Part shown: positions 54,552-61,742 of the stretch, piece after piece
Numbering within the stretch: position 1 is the first letter of the stretch
Layout of the letters: the number at the start of each line of letters is the position of its first letter
Source of the DNA: Prochloron sp. SulCav_FS08_3_32_3330
Lineage (GTDB): Bacteria > Cyanobacteriota > Cyanobacteriia > Cyanobacteriales > DYNF01
Length of the DNA: 61,742 nucleotides
NCBI GenBank assembly: GCA_020721205.1
Contig: DYNF01000012.1
Location: 1-61,742 of the forward strand
Reading direction: 5' to 3'
Translations under genes and position numbers: made by a program
Notes under the pieces: model-generated
What the model was told of the DNA's origin: nothing
Seen by the model: the letters and a program-made list of their open reading frames with translations, nothing else
Database searches by the model: none

Positions 54552-57500
54552 CGATCATATTCTTGTTTAGTTAAAGTAAATTGAGGATCAATTATTTTAA
54601 CTTCTTGATAACTCAATTCGTAAATTTTGTAAAGTAAATTATCAATTTGTTGTTCTAAAATAGTTGTATTTTTCCCTTCAGATTGAAGTTTAATTATTTG
54701 ATCAGCTTGTTTAATAAATAAGTTTTGAATAGGCTGAGAAATTGAAGGAATAGGGATACGAGATGTGACAATATTATCAAAGTGCATTGTTCTAATCGCT
54801 TTCCCAAAAATAAATAAGTAAACATACCAATTTATTAACTTTGAATTTAACAAACACCAGATATATTTAGCTGAAATTATCCCATTATCATTAATTGTAA
54901 TTTGATTAATCGTATCCGTTAAAATTATTTCATTTGTGTTAGGAATACAACTAATAATTTGGATTTGTTCATAAGGCTTTTTAAGATGGGCTATAATATT
55001 TTGTACCAGTACAGAATTATGATTTATTTTCGCTTTTTTGCTAATTAAATTTAGATCATTAATAAATCCTTTAATTCCTCTAATTCCATATTTATTAATT
55101 TCTTTACCTCCAATCACAGCATATTTTCCATTTTTAATTAAATGCTTTTGTAATATCTCTCCTCTGCTATTATTAGCAATATTATTTAACCAATTACTTC
55201 GTTCAAATATTTTATTTCCAATCTTAAGTTCAAATTCATTAATTCCATTAAGAAAAAATCCAAATCTTGATGTTAATTCTTTATTTATATAACCGATAAA
55301 ATCAAAAGATTTATCAGTTTTAAACAAAATTGATTGATAAGTTTCTAATATTTGTCCTTTTCTTAGAGAAATAATACAAACTTCAAATTTAACATTTTCA
55401 AAAGCTTTTCCACAATCCGCAATCAAAGCAATTTCTTTGTAGACAAAATCTCTTATTTTAGAATAATTTGAAGCAAAAGTAAATGATTTTGGTATAATAT
55501 AAGTTTTTATGCCATTTTTCTTAGTCAAAGTAAGACCTTTTTCCATAAATAAAATCGCCGTTTCAGAAGTTTTTACTTGATAGTTTTCTTTAAAATATTT
55601 AAGTTCTAAATCACCTAAATTTGCACCATAAGGAGGATTTCCTATGACAATATCAAAACCCACATTTTCGACAATTTGTTCATTCATCACTTCAGGAAAA
55701 TCTAATTTCCAATCAAAAAAATTAAGAGATAAATCAGGTTTAGTTTTCAGTTTATTAAGGAGAATAATTTTATTTTTCCATGCCATAGTTTGTAAATAAA
55801 TTTTAGTTTCATTCGTTAATTTTTTACCTATACTTGTAGGTTTATTTTTCATTCCCTTACTTTTAACCATTAATTCTAATTGAGTGATTAAAAAATCAAT
55901 TTTTAAATTACGGATCTCCCTAGCCAAATTTTTCTTATTCCTATCAAGACGAAAAAAAATCTTTTGTTTCTCATTTATTTCGCTTAAAATTTCTTCAGAT
56001 TTTAATATATTATCAAAAATATTTGTTTGTTTATAACCCTTTATTTTCCAATTAATTTCAATAATTTCATCCTCTAATTTACTCACTAAACTATTACCAA
56101 CTACAATTTTATAATCCAGATTAGACAAGGGTTTTGGTTCAAATTTATCTCCAATTAAACTCAACCAAAAACGTAATTTTGCCATATCTACCGCTCCCTT
56201 TTCAATATCTATTCCATAGATACTATTTTGAATAATATTTAACTTAACTTCCGCTCTTTTAAAATTATTAGTATTGCCATATTTAAAGAGAAATAAAGTT
56301 TGTTTAGCCGTAAAAATTTCCTGTAATAAACCCATGGGAAAAGCCCCGGATCCAATGGCAGGATCACAAATTTTAACCGTATCTAAAGCCTTATTTAACT
56401 CTCTAAACCATAATTCTTTTAATTCCTTTGATTCTTTAAAAAGAGTTAAATTTATTTCTTTCTTTTTGATAAATTGTGTAATCAAATCCTTTTGATTTTC
56501 TTTAGTTAAAGTAATGTTTAAATCAGAAAAATTAAAGTTTAAACAATAAGTTATTAAATATTCAATCAAACTTTCTTGACACATATAATAGACAATTTCT
56601 TTCGGGGTATAATAAGCACCTTTATCCTTATTATCTTCAAGTAAATTCTCAAAAATATGACTTAACATTTCAGGATTTACAGCTACAGTATAATCATTAA
56701 GATCATCTTCATAAATCGTAAAATTATATTGATTAAAAAAGTTAAATAAATTTTCAAATAAATCAGTAGGAAAAATTAAATTACGTTGAATTTTATCATC
56801 TTCCTCAAATAAACCGCCGTTTAAATAAGGTATTCTACAAGGATTATTTTTAATTAATTCGATTAAATCATCTTTACGTTTTATGTTTAAAGTATCAAAA
56901 AATAACACCGCCAAAAAATCTTGATAAAAAAATTCTTTATGAGGATAATTATTAAATTGATTAGTTAAAAAATTCTGATCTCCTTCCCCCCAAATTTGAT
57001 TTTTTTGTACCCCTAACCAGCCCTTTTTTTGAATAAAATATAAAAAAATAATCCGCCCTAATAACTTTTTATTAAAATCTCTAATCGCCTTTTCATCACC
57101 ATTAAAAATCCTTTGAAAAATTCCTTTTTGAGAAACCATATATTGACAAAAAAGATCATATTGCTTTTTATATTGATCAAAAAAAGTTTTAGAAAGTTTC
57201 TCTACAGAAAAAGCCTCTTTAATATTATCTAAAGTAAGATTTTTACCCTTTTTAATAATAGTTTCAAATCTGTCAACAGCAGTTTTAATCTTTTCTCCTT
57301 TTCCGAATAAATAAGTATAATATTTAGGTTCAGTTTTAATGTGAATAAAATCTCCTTGTGTCTCATAATCCGTCAATTCTGAGACGTAAGTAAAATACCA
57401 ATTAGTATTTTTCGGGGGATAATAAACAATAAAAGCCCCGTCAATATTTTGCCAATATTTTCTTAATAAATTGCGTAAAATTAAGCGATTTTGTTCTAAA

Positions 57501-57736
57501 ATAACCCCTTGTGCCAGAGTTACATCATAAACACCAATTTGTCTTTCAATTCCATTTTCATATAATAGAATATAACCTAATTTTTGAGCATTAGAAGCTA
57601 CATTAATATCAATATTTGTTAAAGTTTCTGGTTTAATAAATAATTTAGTATTATTAAATATTTCCCCTAAAAATTGTTTCCATATTGCTTGATTATAAGA
57701 CTTAGTAAATACTTCTTTAATTAGTAATTGAGTCAT
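54533..57736 (-). CDS. Second type IIG-like restriction-modification enzyme (Eco57I class)
   Basis: 1067 residues. Adenine-methyltransferase signatures: DPAIGSGAFPMGL (motif I, near 461) and IGNPPYGANLGD (motif IV, near 699), with KGAYYTPKEIVYYM just before motif I as in related enzymes. The N-terminal about 350 residues form a separate region that may hold the nuclease, but I could not point to a firm PD-(D/E)xK motif. The C-terminal about 350 residues probably recognise the target. No helper genes adjacent. It differs from the 1184-residue enzyme at 5296 in most of its sequence. Its last codons lie in a REP-like repeat. Flanked on both sides by palindromic elements, which suggests a mobile or recombination-prone locus. 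Confidence 0.8.
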   Translation of the reverse strand: MTQLLIKEVFTKSYNQAIWKQFLGEIFNNTKLFIKPETLTNIDINVASNAQKLGYILLYENGIERQIGVYDVTLAQGVILEQNRLILRNLLRKYWQNIDGAFIVYYPPKNTNWYFTYVSELTDYETQGDFIHIKTEPKYYTYLFGKGEKIKTAVDRFETIIKKGKNLTLDNIKEAFSVEKLSKTFFDQYKKQYDLFCQYMVSQKGIFQRIFNGDEKAIRDFNKKLLGRIIFLYFIQKKGWLGVQKNQIWGEGDQNFLTNQFNNYPHKEFFYQDFLAVLFFDTLNIKRKDDLIELIKNNPCRIPYLNGGLFEEDDKIQRNLIFPTDLFENLFNFFNQYNFTIYEDDLNDYTVAVNPEMLSHIFENLLEDNKDKGAYYTPKEIVYYMCQESLIEYLITYCLNFNFSDLNITLTKENQKDLITQFIKKKEINLTLFKESKELKELWFRELNKALDTVKICDPAIGSGAFPMGLLQEIFTAKQTLFLFKYGNTNNFKRAEVKLNIIQNSIYGIDIEKGAVDMAKLRFWLSLIGDKFEPKPLSNLDYKIVVGNSLVSKLEDEIIEINWKIKGYKQTNIFDNILKSEEILSEINEKQKIFFRLDRNKKNLAREIRNLKIDFLITQLELMVKSKGMKNKPTSIGKKLTNETKIYLQTMAWKNKIILLNKLKTKPDLSLNFFDWKLDFPEVMNEQIVENVGFDIVIGNPPYGANLGDLELKYFKENYQVKTSETAILFMEKGLTLTKKNGIKTYIIPKSFTFASNYSKIRDFVYKEIALIADCGKAFENVKFEVCIISLRKGQILETYQSILFKTDKSFDFIGYINKELTSRFGFFLNGINEFELKIGNKIFERSNWLNNIANNSRGEILQKHLIKNGKYAVIGGKEINKYGIRGIKGFINDLNLISKKAKINHNSVLVQNIIAHLKKPYEQIQIISCIPNTNEIILTDTINQITINDNGIISAKYIWCLLNSKLINWYVYLFIFGKAIRTMHFDNIVTSRIPIPSISQPIQNLFIKQADQIIKLQSEGKNTTILEQQIDNLLYKIYELSYQEVKIIDPQFTLTKQEYDRFVVGL

Positions 57737-57760
57737 GATATTTTAATATTTAAAATTAAA

Positions 57761-57926
57761 GTAGCAACGGGTTAAAACCCATTGCTACATAAGCAAAACA
57801 GGCATACGCAGGTTGAATTTTTTTAATATTAGTTAATATTTAATTAGAAAACCCGTAAAGACGGGTTTTGTTTGGGTAGCAACGGGTTTTAACCCGTTGA
57901 AAAAAAAAGAATGAAAACGCCCTGCT
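57761..57926 (+). repeat. Multi-hairpin palindromic element, single copy
   Basis: Same core as the arrays, ending in AATGAAAACGCCCTGCT. The first hairpin reads AACGGGTTAAAACCCATT, with one unpaired position. It lies between serS and the type IIG-like gene, so the latter has elements on both sides. Confidence 0.85.
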
Positions 57927-57943
57927 TTTTGCCCTAGTAATTA

Positions 57944-59224
57944 TTACAAATATTCTTTCTTTAAATACGATTGTAACACATCAGGCACTTTTAAAGTTCC
58001 ATCTGCTAATTGATAATTTTCTAAAACTGCCGCCATTGTGCGCCCGATCGCCAAACCAGAGCCATTTAAAGTATGTAAAAATTGAGTACCTTTAACACCT
58101 TTTTCCTTAAAACGAATATTCGCCCTTCTTGCTTGGAAATCCTTAAAATTAGAACAACTAGAAATCTCTCTGTATGTACCCGCAGAAGGCAACCACACCT
58201 CTAAATCATAACATTTTGAAGCCCCAAAACCGAGGTCTCCGGTACATAATTCAATCACTCGATAAGGCAGTTTTAAAGCTTGTAAAATAGCCTCCGCATT
58301 CGCCACTAAATTTTCATGTTCCTGAGCCGAATTTTCCGGTTTAACAAACTTAACTAACTCTACTTTATTAAACTGATGAAGACGAATTAAACCCCTTGTA
58401 TCCTTGCCATAACTACCAGCTTCACGACGAAAACATGGAGTATAAGCACAGTGATATATCGGTAAATTTTCAGCCTCTAAAATTTCATCTCGATATAAAT
58501 TAGTAACAGGTACTTCCGCCGTAGGAATTAACCATAAATCATCATCACATTTAAAAAGTTCCTCCGCAAATTTAGGTAATTGTCCCGTACCTTTTAAAGA
58601 ATTACTATTAACTAATATCGGAGGTAATACTTCAGTATAACCCGCAGAAATTTGTTGATCTAACATAAAATTAATTAACGCTCTTTCTAAAGCCGCCCCC
58701 GCACCGATTAAAGCCACAAAACGAGCTTGAGCCACTTTTACCGCTCGACTAAAATCAGTAATTCCTAACTTTTCACCGATTTCCCAATGAGGTAAAATAT
58801 TAGGATTATTCGGCATATATTGATCACCCCAACGACGAATTTCTACATTTTCTTTTTCATTTTTACCAATAGGAGAAGACTCGCAGGGAATGTTAGGAAT
58901 TGCCAATAATAACTCCTCAATTTGTGCTTTAATACCCTTGGTATTAGGCTCTAATTCACTAATTTGGGTTTTAATATTATTACCTTCCTCTCTTAAATCT
59001 TGAATTTCTGATCCTTTTGGATCGCTTCCAGATTTAATTTTTTCCCCAATTAATTTGCCAATTTGATTACTACGAGTTTGGAGTTGATTTAACTGTATTT
59101 CTAACTCCCGTTGTTGTTGATCTAAATCTAAAATAGGTTGAAGATCATAGAGATCAGCCCCACGACGATTAAGTAATTCTTGTATTTTTGCCGGATTTTC
59201 CCGAATTTGTTTAATATCTAACAC
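57944..59224 (-). CDS. serS: Seryl-tRNA synthetase
   Basis: 426 residues. An N-terminal antiparallel coiled coil (about 1-105, with [20 protein letters not shown]) reaches the tRNA-Ser long arm. The class II core follows: motif 2 [22 protein letters not shown] (about 260-282, Arg contacts ATP) and motif 3 [19 protein letters not shown] (about 389-407). Charges serine, and selenocysteine tRNA where present. Standard length and start [11 protein letters not shown]. Confidence 0.95.
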   Translation of the reverse strand: MLDIKQIRENPAKIQELLNRRGADLYDLQPILDLDQQQRELEIQLNQLQTRSNQIGKLIGEKIKSGSDPKGSEIQDLREEGNNIKTQISELEPNTKGIKAQIEELLLAIPNIPCESSPIGKNEKENVEIRRWGDQYMPNNPNILPHWEIGEKLGITDFSRAVKVAQARFVALIGAGAALERALINFMLDQQISAGYTEVLPPILVNSNSLKGTGQLPKFAEELFKCDDDLWLIPTAEVPVTNLYRDEILEAENLPIYHCAYTPCFRREAGSYGKDTRGLIRLHQFNKVELVKFVKPENSAQEHENLVANAEAILQALKLPYRVIELCTGDLGFGASKCYDLEVWLPSAGTYREISSCSNFKDFQARRANIRFKEKGVKGTQFLHTLNGSGLAIGRTMAAVLENYQLADGTLKVPDVLQSYLKKEYL

Positions 59225-59284
59225 TTTATTTTTATCCTTGACGATAATATGATCATTTAATAATATACAATTAATTGGTCATTT

Positions 59285-59337
59285 CAGTTACCAGTTACCA
59301 GTTACCAGTTACCAGTTACTACTGCCTAAAGGCAGTA
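59285..59337. repeat. Heptamer array (CAGTTAC) with adjacent hairpin
   Basis: Five perfect CAGTTAC units at 59285-59319, then a TACTGCC/GGCAGTA hairpin at 59320-59337. It lies in the 309-bp divergent region between serS and the next gene. A further AAATTTT heptamer run ends just before the ATG at 59534. Confidence 0.9.
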
Positions 59338-59501
59338 GCTTGAAATAAGGAATATTTTTATTTTTATCCCCTTGAAAGAGGAGGCTTGAAACCCTTTGTT
59401 CTTGGTCATTAATTATACGTTATTTATTATCAACGAAAGATTAATTTTTAACTTAAAAGTTGATATTTATTTTATTTGACAATAATAAATGACTAATTAA
59501 T

Positions 59502-59529
59502 TTTAAATTTTAAATTTTGAATTTTAAAT
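59502..59529. repeat. Heptamer array (TTTTAAA) before a start codon
   Basis: About four TTTTAAA/TTTTGAA units end 4-5 bases before the ATG at 59534 and leave no room for a Shine-Dalgarno sequence. Confidence 0.75.
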
Positions 59530-59533
59530 TATT

Positions 59534-59926
59534 ATGTTTGGTACATTTCAACAAAGTCAAATTCGGATCGAAGTATCAGCCCCTGCCAAAACTATTAAAA
59601 AAAGTTTACTTTATCCTGAAAAAATGGTAAAGTGGCTTTGGTATCAGCGTTTTACTTCTGAACTTCCTCAAAAACTTTATACAGGCTTAAAATTTACCAG
59701 TTATACAGGCATAATACCTGTAGATCATGAAGTAGAATTAGTCAATGATCACTCTTTAAGATTAATTTTAAGTAAGGGCATTGACGGTTATCATGAATGG
59801 TATTGGGGAGATCATTGGCTTCAATCTCGTTTAGAAGGAATCTCTATTTTACCTTTAAATTTAGGTAATAGTTTCGCATTATTAAGTCTCAAAAATAAAT
59901 TTTTAACTCAGACTTCTTCTGTCTAA
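59534..59926 (+). CDS. Conserved cyanobacterial protein of unknown function
   Basis: 130 residues. The sequence IRIEVSAPAKTIKKSLLYPEKMVKWLWYQRF (about 11-41), the LELVNDHSLRLILSKGIDGYHEWYWGD-like block and the LQSRLEGISILPLNLG end look like a small SRPBCC/START-like or lipid-binding fold, based on pattern only. No membrane segment or signal peptide. It may act alone, as the next gene is 200 bp away behind a hairpin. Confidence 0.65.
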   Translation: MFGTFQQSQIRIEVSAPAKTIKKSLLYPEKMVKWLWYQRFTSELPQKLYTGLKFTSYTGIIPVDHEVELVNDHSLRLILSKGIDGYHEWYWGDHWLQSRLEGISILPLNLGNSFALLSLKNKFLTQTSSV

Positions 59927-59939
59927 AAAATCTCTTTGA

Positions 59940-59972
59940 AAACTTCCGAAATTATTAAAATTTTGGAAGTTT
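59940..59972 (+). terminator. Hairpin after the 59534 gene
   Basis: The arms AAACTTCC and GGAAGTTT enclose AT-rich sequence that can pair further (AAAATT/AATTTT-like). No T-run follows, so it is a weak terminator candidate. Confidence 0.45.
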
Positions 59973-60125
59973 AGACGTTAAATTTTATGCCCTTGTGTCA
60001 ATTCTAATATTGTCCATTGTTTCCCGAAAAAACCTATGTCAATTGTATAGAATAGAAATAGAGGTAAATTCAGTTAAAATTAAAAATTGACTGATAACTG
60101 ATCACAGATGAGGGAGGAAAACTCC

Positions 60126-60599
60126 ATGAAACTTAATCTTAACCATTTAATCTCAATAATCTTTGTCTTAAGTGCGATCCCAGCGATCGCTCAAACTCGG
60201 AATAATATTTTGATTGCGCGTAATTCTAATCAATCGGTAATTGAAAATACTGTATCCGGTCAAACATTTTCTGCTTTTTCTTTGCCTTCTATTTTAGGAC
60301 AAATGAAAGATCGTCAAGGTAATGATTGTTTAGGATTTGTCGGAGATCTGCCTGATTATACTCTGAATTTAACAGAAAGCTTTTCTCAGTTAAATTTAGC
60401 GATTAATAGCCAAGGAGACACGACCATGGCGATCCAAGCACCTAATAATGTTTTATATTGTGGAGATGATATTAGTGCAACTAATCCTAATGCGAGTGTA
60501 ACTTTAACGAATCTTCCGACAGGAGAATATAAAGTTTGGGTAGGGGCTTTTGATCAAGGAGATAGACTTAATTATAGTTTAACAATTAATGCTCATTAA
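60126..60599 (+). CDS. Exported PPC-like small protein
   Basis: 157 residues from the ATG at 60126 (MKLNLNHLISIIF), with GGAGG 8-13 bases upstream. An upstream in-frame ATG at 60108 lies before the ribosome binding site and is less likely. Residues 1-22 are a signal peptide (AIPAIAQ at its end). The mature domain has DRQGNDCLGFVGDLPDYTLNL, AINSQGDTTMAIQAP, VLYCGDD and LPTGEYKVWVGAF, which match the beta-sandwich of PPC-type or related periplasmic domains. Function unknown. Confidence 0.75.
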   Translation: MKLNLNHLISIIFVLSAIPAIAQTRNNILIARNSNQSVIENTVSGQTFSAFSLPSILGQMKDRQGNDCLGFVGDLPDYTLNLTESFSQLNLAINSQGDTTMAIQAPNNVLYCGDDISATNPNASVTLTNLPTGEYKVWVGAFDQGDRLNYSLTINAH

Positions 60600-60710
60600 T
60601 TATTCGTTATCTTCAATCTTTAAGATTTGGTTAACTTTTTTGAGTCTGTACCTACTTTATGATTAGATCAGATATGATTAATTTTTAATACAATCTACTC
60701 ATGATTTTTT

Positions 60711-61463
60711 ATGTTATCTCTTGAAGCTCCATTCTCAAGTTCTAAAGCTCAATTAACCAAAAATGCTCGGATTCTAGTCATAGAAGATGAGGATTTGATC
60801 CGCAATATGATCGGTGTGTCCTTAAAAGAAGAAGGTTATGATGTAATAGAAATAAATGATGGACAAAAGGCTCTTAATTTTCTCCAAAGTCAAGAAACAG
60901 TCTCTATGGATGAAATGTTAGATTTAATTGTTTTAGATCTAATGCTTCCTCAAGTTAATGGATTAGATATTTGTCGTTTTTTACGTTATCAAGGTAATAC
61001 TGTACCCGTCTTAATTTTAAGTGCAAAAGTGAGTGAAACAGATCGAGTTTTAGGATTAGAAGTAGGTGCTGATGATTATTTAACAAAGCCTTTTAGTATG
61101 CGAGAGTTAGTAGCAAGATGTCGGGCTTTATTGCGTCGTCAACAATATTTGAATGTACCACAAACGGCGGTTAAACAGTTTAAAGATGTGATGATTTTTC
61201 CTGAAGAATGTCGGGCTACAGTAAGGGGAGAAGATCTTAATTTATCACCGAAAGAATATAAAATTTTAGAGTTATTTCTTAGTTATCCTAAACGAGTTTG
61301 GTCGAGGGAACAATTAATTGAAAATATTTGGGGTATGGATTTTGTTGGAGATACAAAAACCGTAGATGTACATATTCGTTGGTTACGAGAAAAATTAGAA
61401 TTAGATCCTAGTAATCCTGAATATATTATCACCGTTAGGGGTTTTGGTTATCGTTTTGGTTAG
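60711..61463 (+). CDS. OmpR/PhoB-type response regulator, SphR-like
   Basis: 250 residues. Receiver domain (about 20-140): the acidic pair ED at about 26-27, the phosphorylated Asp in LIVLDLMLPQVNGLD (about 74), the switch residue in ILSAKVSETDR and the Lys in ADDYLTKPF (about 127). DNA-binding winged helix (about 155-250) with LNLSPKEYKILELFLSYPKRVWSREQL and a recognition helix in TKTVDVHIRWLREKLE. The C-terminal domain resembles the PhoB/SphR-type regulators of cyanobacteria, but the exact orthologue was not determined. No sensor kinase is in the window. A REP-like sequence starts 10 bp after the stop. Confidence 0.9.
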   Translation: MLSLEAPFSSSKAQLTKNARILVIEDEDLIRNMIGVSLKEEGYDVIEINDGQKALNFLQSQETVSMDEMLDLIVLDLMLPQVNGLDICRFLRYQGNTVPVLILSAKVSETDRVLGLEVGADDYLTKPFSMRELVARCRALLRRQQYLNVPQTAVKQFKDVMIFPEECRATVRGEDLNLSPKEYKILELFLSYPKRVWSREQLIENIWGMDFVGDTKTVDVHIRWLREKLELDPSNPEYIITVRGFGYRFG

Positions 61464-61473
61464 ATGATCAAAA

Positions 61474-61495
61474 GTTCGTTGTTGTGCTTTAGCAC
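61474..61495 (+). repeat. REP-like copy framing the terminal repeat
   Basis: GTTCGTTGTTGTGCTTTAGC, the same outer border sequence as at 48481 and 54014. A GCTTTAGCACTA fragment recurs at 61678-61689, so a copy of the element appears to sit inside a REP-like sequence. Confidence 0.8.
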
Positions 61496-61497
61496 TA

Positions 61498-61680
61498 GGG
61501 CGTTTTCATTCTTTTTTTTCAACGGGTTAAAACCCGTTGCTACCCAAACAAAACCCGTCTTTACGGGTTTTATGATTAAATATTAACTAATATTAAAAAA
61601 TTCAACCTGCGAAGGCAGGTTTTGCTTATGTAGCAAAGGGTTTCAACCCGTTGCTTTTTGGAGAATGAAAACGCCCTGCT
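61498..61680 (-). repeat. Multi-hairpin palindromic element, terminal copy
   Basis: Reverse-orientation full copy, AGGGCGTTTTCATTCT at the left to GAATGAAAACGCCCTGCT at the right, 183 bp. It contains the same hairpins; the second is ACCTGCGAAGGCAGGT, shorter than in array 1. Confidence 0.9.
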
Positions 61681-61688
61681 TTAGCACT

Positions 61689-61742
61689 AGGGCGTTTTCA
61701 TTCTTTTTTTTCAACGGGTTAAAACCCGTTGCTACCCAAACA
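61689..61742 (-). repeat. Multi-hairpin palindromic element, cut by the window end
   Basis: The left part of another reverse-orientation copy, starting AGGGCGTTTTCATTCT and continuing through the AACGGGTTAAAACCCGTT hairpin to the last base of the window. Confidence 0.85.

Overview
The window looks like chromosome from a low-GC cyanobacterium. It carries ndhO (a cyanobacterial/plastid NDH-1 subunit), a Tab2-family photosystem translation factor, a cyanobacterial LDH-type malate dehydrogenase and many HIP1-type GCGATCGC octamers (for example near 421, 9800, 16270, 44670, 49470 and 60185). The AT-rich coding style suggests a unicellular genus such as Geminocystis, Cyanobacterium or Crocosphaera; the genus is inference only. 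No rRNA, tRNA or CRISPR array was recognised.

Layout. 1-10.4 kb: a heptamer array and a palindromic repeat, then a small exported protein, ndhO, mdh, rnz, a Tab2 protein, two small unknowns, a giant type IIG-like restriction-modification gene carrying in-frame repeats, and an M20 amidohydrolase. 10.4-44.0 kb: a specialised lipid/polyketide island. 44.3-61.7 kb: mostly housekeeping genes (a CobE/CbiG-like protein, ribD, proS, prfB with its programmed frameshift, serS, an OmpR-type regulator), a second giant type IIG-like gene, and dense arrays of palindromic repeats.

The island. A 2845-residue iterative synthase (two PfaD/nitronate-monooxygenase-like domains, then KS-AT-ACP-ACP-KR-DH) is divergent from a plus-strand run: TPR protein, coiled-coil protein, TnpB relic, two tandem sulfotransferases, a repeat-rich propeller-like protein and an alpha/beta hydrolase. 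This run converges, 9 bp apart, on a long minus-strand run. In transcription order that run is: sulfotransferase, KS-AT protein, surface beta-helix protein, ACP-sulfotransferase fusion, thioesterase-like alpha/beta hydrolase, second propeller-like protein, PPC/RTX secreted protein, and a PqqD/M50-like/HlyD export adaptor. The ACP-sulfotransferase next to a thioesterase-like hydrolase resembles the ACP-ST-TE end of olefin synthases and CurM, where beta-sulfation followed by hydrolysis and decarboxylation makes a terminal alkene. Here it would be split into separate proteins and attached to a PUFA/Hgl-type synthase. The three further sulfotransferases and the secreted or surface proteins suggest a modified lipid that is exported or displayed. 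The enzymatic model is inference from domains and gene order.

Repeats are the second theme. A 150-190 bp multi-hairpin element with inverted ends occurs about ten times, partly in tandem triplets. Its stems covary, and its arrays are framed by inverted copies of a 22-bp REP-like sequence. Heptanucleotide arrays sit directly upstream of several start codons. Other repeats lie inside coding sequence in frame, or supply a gene's stop codon.
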